From: Candidatus Woesearchaeota archaeon
GTDB lineage: Archaea; Nanobdellota; Nanobdellia; SCGC-AAA011-G17; GW2011-AR18
Direction: 5' to 3'
DNA length: 37,688 nt
NCBI GenBank assembly: GCA_018302545.1
Contig: JAGVZM010000012.1
Location: 1 to 37,688, forward strand
Part shown: one piece after another, positions 31,956 through 37,688 of the stretch
Layout: each line of letters begins with the position of its first letter
Position numbering within the stretch: position 1 is the first letter of the stretch
Program-made: the position numbers and the translations under genes
Notes under the pieces: model-generated
What the model saw: the letters and a program-made list of their open reading frames with translations, nothing else
Databases searched by the model: none
What the model was told of the DNA's origin: nothing

Positions 31956-32726
31956 ATGAATAATATAAGAGTTATGCCTTGTTTATTGCTTAAAGGGCTT
32001 GGGTTAGTTAAAACAATTAAATTTAAAGAACATAATTATATAGGGGATCCAATAAACGCAGTACATATATTTAATAAAAAGGAAGTTGATGAATTGATCT
32101 TTCTAGATATTACAGCTTCTAAGGAAGGTCGTAAACCTCCTTTAGAATTGATTATGAAAATAGCTGATGAATGTTTTATGCCTTTTGGTATTGGAGGAGG
32201 TATAAACTCTTTAAAAGATATGAAAACTCTATTAAAAGCTGGTGCAGAAAAAGTCATAGTTAATACAGCTGCTTATGAAAAACCAGATTTTATAAAAGAG
32301 GCATCTGAAACTTTTGGAAGTCAAAGTTTAGTAGTTTCTATTGATGTAAAAAAGAATTTTTTTGGAAAATATGATTGTTATGTTAAAAATGGAACTAAAA
32401 AAATTCAGAAGAATCCTGTTGAATTTGCTAAAGAAGTTCAAAAATTAGGATGTGGCGAAATATTATTAAATTCAATAGATAATGATGGAGTTATGTCTGG
32501 TTATGATCTTGATTTAATAAAACAGGTTTCAAAGGCTGTAAATGTACCTGTAATAACTTGTGGGGGTGCGGGTAGATTAGAACATTTTAAGGAAGCTGTA
32601 AATTCTGGTGCTTCTGCTCTTGCTGCTGGTAGTATGTTTGTTTATCATGGACCTAGAAAAGCAGTATTAATTAATTTTCCAGATAGAAAGGAGCTAGATA
32701 ATTTATTTATCGATTTAAATAAATGA
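31956..32726 (+). CDS. hisF: HisF paralogue of the WbuZ/HisF2 type
   Basis: A 256-residue TIM-barrel protein related to HisF. The start RVMPCLLLKGLGLVKT aligns with the HisF start, but the catalytic aspartate 11 is leucine here. The second HisF acid is kept (SIDVKKNF), as are the phosphate loops GIGGGINS and TCGGAGRLEHF. Loss of D11 fits the HisF-like proteins that only channel ammonia to a WbpG-type enzyme. ATG 31956 is preferred over ATG 31938, because AGAGG precedes it and it starts one base after the hisH stop. Confidence 0.92.
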   Translation: MNNIRVMPCLLLKGLGLVKTIKFKEHNYIGDPINAVHIFNKKEVDELIFLDITASKEGRKPPLELIMKIADECFMPFGIGGGINSLKDMKTLLKAGAEKVIVNTAAYEKPDFIKEASETFGSQSLVVSIDVKKNFFGKYDCYVKNGTKKIQKNPVEFAKEVQKLGCGEILLNSIDNDGVMSGYDLDLIKQVSKAVNVPVITCGGAGRLEHFKEAVNSGASALAAGSMFVYHGPRKAVLINFPDRKELDNLFIDLNK

Positions 32727-33722
32727 AAATATGTTACATAATGGTTAATAATTGTATTTTTTCTAAATTATTAGTCAATAATCTGAATAAATTAGGTAAT
32801 GAAGTTTTTTTAATTACTAATAATTTGGATAAAGATCTTAATGTTAAGCAATATATACTAAATAGAGGTATACCTTATGGTCCAAAAGAATCTATGTTTA
32901 GATTTGCTTTTTCACCATTGTCAATATTAAAAGTTAGAAAAATAATAGAAAAAGAAAAACCAGATATTATTCATGCGCATTACTCTCTACATGCAGGGCT
33001 AATAGCTTCACTAGCTACAAAAAGACGTTTTATCTTAAGTTGTTGGGGATCTGATATTTATATGGGGTTGCCAGGATACTAAAATATTTAAAAAACATAA
33101 TAAAAAAGAAATTCTTAAGATAAAAAAGAAATTTAATATTAATAAAAATGAGTTTGTAATAGTTTCTCCCCGTTCATTGCAAGAACATTATAACCATGAG
33201 TATTTAATAAAAGCATTAAGTAAGATTTGTAAAAAATATAAAAATATTAAACTAATTTTATTTGGGTATGGAAATTATTATAGTCATCAAGATAATATAT
33301 TTAAGCTTATAGAAGATTTAAAATTAAATAAAAATCTAATATTTTTACCGAAACTTCTGAATAAAAAAGAATTAGCAGAGATATTTAACATTTCAGATGT
33401 ATGTGTTTCTATTCCTAATTCAGATCAATTTTCTTCAGCACTAGTTGAAGGTATGGCTTGTGGCTCTGCTCCTATTGTCTCAGATATTCCGGCTTATAAT
33501 GAATTTCTTAAAAATAAAACAAATGCACTATATGTTAATAATAAAGATGAAGAAGATATAGCTAATAATATTATTTACTTAATTAAAAATAGATTCATAA
33601 AAAATAATTTTTATAGAATTAATAGAATTATTATCCTTAAAAATTTAGATACTAAAAAACAATTCAAATTAATGGAAAATGCTTATAGAGATTTTCTAAA
33701 TGAATCAAACTCCAAATTTTAG
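32723..33722 (+). pseudogene. GT4-family glycosyltransferase, internally deleted
   Basis: The first frame from ATG 32723 encodes the N-terminal half of a GT-B glycosyltransferase (KICYIMVNNCIFSKLLVNNL, later DIIHAHYSLHAGLIAS and LSCWGSDIY) and stops at 33082. A second frame, open across the junction near 33060, reads DTKIFKKHNKKEILK, VIVSPRS and the C-terminal domain with the donor-binding SSALVEGMACGSAPIVSDIP, ending at 33722. The linker normally found between SDIY and the GVDTKIF-like motif, about 50-60 residues, is missing and the frame is shifted. The enzyme is probably dead. It overlaps hisF by four bases. Confidence 0.78.
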
Positions 33723-33786
33723 TAGGCTTTTTGACAATAATTAATGGATATAAGCAAACAAATACAATTAATATAAAAAGAAAGAC

Positions 33787-33794
33787 TTATAAAT
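33787..33794 (+). promoter_or_regulatory. TATA box that decides the epimerase start
   Basis: TTATAAAT is centred 25 bases before ATG 33815 but only 12 bases before the upstream ATG at 33803. A leaderless transcript would begin at 33815. Confidence 0.5.
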
Positions 33795-33814
33795 TTCGAT
33801 AAATGGCTTGGAAT

Positions 33815-34804
33815 ATGACTAATAAGGTGGTTCTTTTAACTGGTGGTATGGGTTATGTTGGTTCTGTTTTAACAAGATTATTACTGGAACAAGGATATAA
33901 TGTTAGAATATTAGAAAAATTTATTTTTGGTTTAGATTCTATTAAAGAAATAATTAATCATCCTGATCTTGAAATTGTTATTGGAGATATAAGAGATAAA
34001 GAAGATTTAGGTAAATTCTTTGAAGTTGAGAATATATATGCAGTTATACACCTTGCAGGCCTAGTTGGGGATCCAGCTTGCGCGATTAATATTAATAAAA
34101 CAATGGAAGTGAATTATATTGCAACCTTAAATCTTGTTAGATTTTGTAGAGAAAAACGTATTCAAAGATTTATATTTGCATCTTCTTGTAGTGTATATGG
34201 TGCAAGCAATCATGAAATATTAAATGAAGACTCCGCCTTGAACCCTATATCTTTATATTCTGAAACAAAGATAGATGCAGAAAAGAATATATTATCTTTT
34301 TCTGATCCAAGTTTTCGTCCGACTATTCTTAGATTTGCAACTTTATATGGAGATTCATATAGAATGAGGTTTGATCTAGTAATAAATTATCTTACTGGCA
34401 GGTTATTTCATGAAGGAAATGGTAAAATATTTGGAGGAGATCAATGGAGGCCTTTTATACATGTTAAAGATGTAGCAAGAGCAATCGGTTTTGTTTTGAA
34501 AAAAGATATTGGAGAAGTCGGAAATCAGATCTTTAATGTTGGTAGTTCAGATGAAAATTATATGTTGAAAGATTTAATACCACTATTTAGAGAGCTTATG
34601 CCTGAAGCAGATATTGAGATTCTTAACACAAGTATGGATAACAGAAGTTATAGAGTTTCATTTGAGAAATTTAAAAATATAGGATTTAATGTTGAATATA
34701 ATCTTAAAATTGGAATTTCAGAGATATTAAATAAATTGAAGAAGGGTAAATATGAACATTATCAAGCACCCAAATATCTTAATTACAAGGCTGAGGAAAA
34801 ATGA
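33815..34804 (+). CDS. NAD-dependent epimerase/dehydratase (extended SDR)
   Basis: A 329-residue extended short-chain dehydrogenase. The dinucleotide motif is LLTGGMGYVGSVLTRL, the acidic loop is GDIRDKEDL, SSCSVYGAS precedes the active site, and the catalytic pair is Y-x-x-x-K in SLYSETKIDAEK. RPFIHVKDVARAI is the usual late signature. It acts on a nucleotide sugar, as an epimerase or dehydratase; which one cannot be told. ATG 33815 is favoured by the TATA position, with ATG 33803 (four more residues) as alternative. It overlaps the next gene by ATGA. Confidence 0.87.
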   Translation: MTNKVVLLTGGMGYVGSVLTRLLLEQGYNVRILEKFIFGLDSIKEIINHPDLEIVIGDIRDKEDLGKFFEVENIYAVIHLAGLVGDPACAININKTMEVNYIATLNLVRFCREKRIQRFIFASSCSVYGASNHEILNEDSALNPISLYSETKIDAEKNILSFSDPSFRPTILRFATLYGDSYRMRFDLVINYLTGRLFHEGNGKIFGGDQWRPFIHVKDVARAIGFVLKKDIGEVGNQIFNVGSSDENYMLKDLIPLFRELMPEADIEILNTSMDNRSYRVSFEKFKNIGFNVEYNLKIGISEILNKLKKGKYEHYQAPKYLNYKAEEK

Positions 34805-35910
34805 ATATACCAATAATTAAACCAAATATAGATAGGTATGTAGATTCTGTTAAAGGAGAGTTAGTACGTATTCTTAAGTCTAACATGGTAACTAATGGTG
34901 AAAAAGTCAAGGCCTTGGAATCTGAAATATGTAAAAAATTTAATTTTGCTAATACAGTAGCTCTTAGTTCTTGTACAAGTGGTTTAATTTTAGGAATGAA
35001 AGAACTTGAATTAAATAGTAAAGAGATTATACTTCCAAGTTTCACTTTTTGCGCTACTGCCCATGCTGCTTCTTGGAATAACTGTAAATTAAAATTTGTA
35101 GATATAGAAGAAGATACTCTAACTATTGATCCAGAAAAAGTTAAAGAAGCAATAACTAAAGAAACAAAGGCTATAATTGGTGTCCACATGTATGGAAACC
35201 CTTGTAATATTAAAGAACTTGTGAAAATAGCGAATGATAATAATCTTAAATTAATATTTGATGCTGCTCATGCATTTGGGTCTAAATATGAAGGCAAATA
35301 TATAGGAGGTTTTGGTGACTTTGAAGTTTTTAGTTGTAGTCCTACTAAGCTATTTTGTACTATTGAAGGAGGAATATTTACAACAAACAATATTGAATTA
35401 AGCAATAAGATGAAGACAAGTAGAAATTATGGTTCACCTCCAGATTATAATTGTGAGACTATTGGTCTAAATGCTAGGATGACTGAAATAAATGCGGCAA
35501 TAGGCTTAGAAATTTTTAAAGATTTAGATAGAATAATAGAAAACAGAAATCAACAAGCCAAGCTATACTTTAAAGAATTGAAAGGTATAGATGGTATAAA
35601 ATTTCAAAAAATAAGAGAAAACTGTAGTTCTACATATAAGGATTTTTCTATATTTATAGAGGAAGATATTTTAGGTTTTAATAGAAATTCACTTGCATCT
35701 TATCTACAGAAAAAAGGTATAAGTACAAAGTATTATTTTTATCCTCCAATACATAAAATGCAAGTTTATAAAGATCATAATAATATTAAATTACCAATAA
35801 CTGAAACTATGAGTAAGAATGTTTTAAGTTTACCTATCTACAATGAATTTGATGAAAATGTTACTATGACTGTTTGTGAAGAAATAAAAAAACATATAAA
35901 TGAATCTTAA
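34801..35910 (+). CDS. DegT/DnrJ/EryC1 sugar aminotransferase, second copy
   Basis: A 369-residue PLP-dependent aminotransferase. ALSSCTSGLILGMKEL holds the phosphate-binding site, LIFDAAHAFGSKY the cofactor aspartate, and SCSPTKLFCTIEGG the PLP lysine K183. The gene is coupled to the SDR epimerase/dehydratase by a four-base overlap, so it probably aminates the keto sugar that enzyme makes. It is clearly distinct from the aminotransferase at 23837. An acetyltransferase gene follows 11 bases later. Confidence 0.9.
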   Translation: MNIPIIKPNIDRYVDSVKGELVRILKSNMVTNGEKVKALESEICKKFNFANTVALSSCTSGLILGMKELELNSKEIILPSFTFCATAHAASWNNCKLKFVDIEEDTLTIDPEKVKEAITKETKAIIGVHMYGNPCNIKELVKIANDNNLKLIFDAAHAFGSKYEGKYIGGFGDFEVFSCSPTKLFCTIEGGIFTTNNIELSNKMKTSRNYGSPPDYNCETIGLNARMTEINAAIGLEIFKDLDRIIENRNQQAKLYFKELKGIDGIKFQKIRENCSSTYKDFSIFIEEDILGFNRNSLASYLQKKGISTKYYFYPPIHKMQVYKDHNNIKLPITETMSKNVLSLPIYNEFDENVTMTVCEEIKKHINES

Positions 35911-35921
35911 ATCTGTTTGTT

Positions 35922-36365
35922 ATGAAACAATATGATGGTTCAAAGATAATAGACCATGATGGAGATAAAAGGCCTAAAAGTGGAGATGTTTATTTTGGAA
36001 CTTTTATTGGTTGTCCTCATGAAATAGGAGAAAGAGTGCATATAAGTGCGAATTGTTCTTTTGTTGGTGTTGGTAAGTTATATCTAGGAGATGATACAAC
36101 TATATCTCCTGGTGTTATTATTTATACTTCCAGTCCTAATCTAGACGAAAGAGTTATTGGTAATAAATATACTTCTGGTTTTGAAGTTGTAGCGGCAGAT
36201 GTACACATAGGAAATAATGTTTTTATTGGTGCTGGAACAGTTATACATCAAGGTGTAAATATATGCGATAGGGTTATAGTTGGTGCACATTCTTTTGTAA
36301 ATAGAGATATAGATGAGCCAGGAATATATGTTGGAGCACCTGTAAAAAAGATAAAAGGTTTTTAG
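35922..36365 (+). CDS. Left-handed beta-helix (hexapeptide) acetyltransferase
   Basis: A 147-residue hexapeptide-repeat protein. Repeats of the form [LIV]Gxxxx run from GERVHISANCSF to DRVIVGAHSF, including IGAGTVIHQGV, and the chain ends in GIYVGAPVKKIKGF. The family transfers acetyl from acetyl-CoA to a sugar amine or hydroxyl and works as a trimer. Right after the aminotransferase gene, it probably acetylates the new amine, as WbpD does. Its position also allows the product of the other DegT enzyme as substrate. Confidence 0.86.
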   Translation: MKQYDGSKIIDHDGDKRPKSGDVYFGTFIGCPHEIGERVHISANCSFVGVGKLYLGDDTTISPGVIIYTSSPNLDERVIGNKYTSGFEVVAADVHIGNNVFIGAGTVIHQGVNICDRVIVGAHSFVNRDIDEPGIYVGAPVKKIKGF

Positions 36366-36427
36366 ATTAAATACTTTTTTCTTATCTATTTTTATAGTTA
36401 AGATGAATTGATTAAATATGTTAAACC

Positions 36428-36449
36428 ACAATATATAATATTGTTTTTT
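36428..36449 (+). terminator. AT-only hairpin with T-tract after the acetyltransferase gene
   Basis: ACAATAT (36428-36434) pairs with ATATTGT (36438-36444), followed by TTTTT. This has the form of a weak terminator for the genes upstream, though it could be an operator for the methyltransferase promoter 10 bases further on. The rest of this 121-base gap shows nothing else. Confidence 0.3.
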
Positions 36450-36455
36450 AGTAAA

Positions 36456-36465
36456 TTATATAAAT
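36456..36465 (+). promoter_or_regulatory. TATA box of the methyltransferase gene
   Basis: TTATATAAAT is centred 27 bases before ATG 36487. Confidence 0.6.
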
Positions 36466-36486
36466 CATCAATTTTGGCATTTATTA

Positions 36487-37287
36487 ATGAATTTTGATCC
36501 TAAAACTTACTGGGAAAATAGATTAAGTGGAGAATTTTCAATTGTTGGAATAGGTTATAATACATTGGGTATGGCTTTTAATAAATGGTTGGTTCGAGCT
36601 TGCGAGGACAACTTTATTAAAATAAAAGAAGATTTTAATCTTGATCTTTCTAATAATTCAATTTTAGATATTGGTTGTGGTACTGGGGTGTATATAAATT
36701 TATATTTAAAAAATGGTGCTTCTGATGTTACAGGTCTTGATATAACTAAGGTTAGTATAGAAAATTTAAAATTAAAATATCCTAAAGCAAAATTCTATAA
36801 TGTTGATATCTCTGATAAAAATTTAAAAATTAAAAAAAATTTTGATATTATCTCTGCTTTTGCTGTTTTATATCATATTGTTGATGAAAAAAAATTTGAT
36901 CAAGCCATTAAGAACATAAGAAAATTATCAAAAGTTGGCTCGAAAATAATAATTTCAGATAATTTTTTGAAAGTTAATTTAGATGGGACTGACCATCAAA
37001 AGTCTAGAACATTAAATAGATATAGGGGAATATTAGAAAAGAATGGCATAAAAATAATTAAAATTTATCCAATATATTACTTTCTTAATGCTCCATGTGA
37101 CATAAAAAATCCCACTATTAGAATTATTTTTTCAATATCTTGGAAAATAATTGTTAAAGGTCTTACAAAATTTGAATTTACAGGAAATATCTTAGGTTTT
37201 TTACTATATAAAATAGATAAATTTCTTTTAAGGTATGTAAGAAGTAGTCCAACTTCAAAAACTATAATTTGTGAAGTTTATAAATAA
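36487..37287 (+). CDS. SAM-dependent methyltransferase in the glycan cluster
   Basis: A 266-residue class I methyltransferase. Motif I is ILDIGCGTGVYINLY (about 59-73), followed by VTGLDITKVSIENLK and FDIISAFAVLYHIVD. The C-terminal 70 residues are hydrophobic and basic (IIRIIFSISWKIIVKG), which hints at a membrane-bound substrate such as a lipid-linked sugar. The start is supported by a TATA box 27 bases upstream. It is different from the methyltransferase at 19413. Confidence 0.85.
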   Translation: MNFDPKTYWENRLSGEFSIVGIGYNTLGMAFNKWLVRACEDNFIKIKEDFNLDLSNNSILDIGCGTGVYINLYLKNGASDVTGLDITKVSIENLKLKYPKAKFYNVDISDKNLKIKKNFDIISAFAVLYHIVDEKKFDQAIKNIRKLSKVGSKIIISDNFLKVNLDGTDHQKSRTLNRYRGILEKNGIKIIKIYPIYYFLNAPCDIKNPTIRIIFSISWKIIVKGLTKFEFTGNILGFLLYKIDKFLLRYVRSSPTSKTIICEVYK

Positions 37288-37321
37288 CCTTAATAATTAG
37301 TATTAAATTATTATAATAAAT

Positions 37322-37688
37322 ATGAAGAGAGAAATAATTAAATATACAATTATTTTGTCAATAGGTACAATCTTAACTAAATTTTTTATATTTTTATTTA
37401 ATACTGTGGCTGCTAGAGAATTACCCCTTGAGGGGTATGGTAAATTAAGTCTTATCATTAGCATCTTTTCCAGTATGTTAATACTGTCTCACTTTGATAT
37501 TGGGTCAATAATATCTAAAATTATAGGTGAAAAAAATAAAATAAATAATTCGAAAATAATAATCTTTAATTCTATTTTTATAGTTTTAATACAGTCTGTA
37601 ATTACATTTTTCTTATTTTTATTAATCTTGATTTATTATGATTTATTTTCCTTTTATATTATTTTTTTCTCTTTTTTTGCATTTATCT
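37322..37688 (+). CDS. Polysaccharide flippase (Wzx/MOP family), 3'-truncated by the window edge
   Basis: From ATG 37322 the frame stays open to the end of the window, giving at least 122 residues. It starts MKREIIKYTIILSIGTILTK, continues FNTVAARELPLEGYGKLSLI, and has three further hydrophobic stretches. The ARxLxxxxYGxLSL pattern after the first helix is typical of O-antigen flippases of the MOP superfamily, which move lipid-linked glycans across the membrane. This fits the end of a glycan-assembly cluster. Only the first quarter is visible. Confidence 0.8.
   Translation, partial: MKREIIKYTIILSIGTILTKFFIFLFNTVAARELPLEGYGKLSLIISIFSSMLILSHFDIGSIISKIIGEKNKINNSKIIIFNSIFIVLIQSVITFFLFLLILIYYDLFSFYIIFFSFFAFI

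Noticed and set aside
31337-32726. Histidine biosynthesis operon suggested by hisH and hisF.
   Set aside because: No other his gene is present, HisF lacks aspartate 11, and both genes lie beside a WbpG-like amidotransferase in a glycan cluster.
37421-37438. ACCCCTTGAGGGGT hairpin near the start of the flippase gene.
   Set aside because: It lies within coding sequence and is explained by the codons for the conserved LPLEGYG stretch.
1-37688. CRISPR arrays, rRNA and tRNA genes.
   Set aside because: No regularly spaced repeats and no GC-rich cloverleaf-like segments were seen on either strand by reading; a covariance-model search was not possible.

Overview
The window looks like chromosomal DNA of an AT-rich archaeon, probably a DPANN lineage of the Woesearchaeota/Pacearchaeota kind. 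The reasons are archaeal marker genes (Kae1, archaeal RNase J, a PAC2-family protein, a class I CCA-adding enzyme, KaiC-like ATPases), prepilins with class III signal peptides (K-G-Q-A-A-M-E-F type), and many promoters with a TATA box about 25 bases before the start codon, as in leaderless archaeal transcripts. The phylum is an inference from protein style; no rRNA or tRNA gene is present to settle it.

Layout. Positions 1-1692 hold a 5'-truncated unknown gene and an unknown helical protein. Archaeal RNase J follows at 1689-3026. Positions 3107-5602 carry a small signalling-like cluster: a four-helix membrane protein, a RecA-fold protein with no P-loop, and two KaiC-like ATPases. Positions 5599-14561 are a pilus locus. 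Two minus-strand operons encode two TadB/TadC-like platform proteins, a TadA/FlaI-type ATPase, a membrane protein with a probable DNA-binding-like tail, and five minor pilins or adhesins (one with a LamG-like domain, one with Ig-like repeats). A divergent major-pilin gene lies beside them and ends in a clear hairpin-plus-T-tract terminator.

Positions 14562-22810 mix housekeeping genes (PAC2, an M23-like peptidase, a circularly permuted GTPase, Kae1, a methyltransferase, a histidine phosphatase) with toxin-antitoxin modules. One vapBC pair sits between two perfect 39-bp direct repeats made from the 3' end of the neighbouring GTPase gene. A decayed Fic/Doc-like remnant sits between two copies of the 3' end of the PAC2 gene. 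Together they suggest integrase-free toxin-antitoxin cassettes that enter gene 3' ends and rebuild them, which is the most interesting signal here. The CCA-adding enzyme gene in this part is broken.

Positions 22892-37688 are a surface-glycan cluster. It has a WecA/AglH-like GlcNAc-1-phosphate transferase; WbpB-, WbpE- and WbpD-like enzymes; two WbpG-like amidotransferases with one HisH and one HisF paralogue; a DUF354 protein; a PIG-L deacetylase; an ATP-grasp enzyme; a disrupted glycosyltransferase; an epimerase; a second DegT aminotransferase; a methyltransferase; and the start of a flippase. The set fits synthesis of a lipid-linked glycan containing a 2,3-diamino uronic acid whose 3-acetamido group is amidinated, as on Methanococcus archaellins. 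The pilins encoded nearby are plausible acceptors, but that link is inferred.
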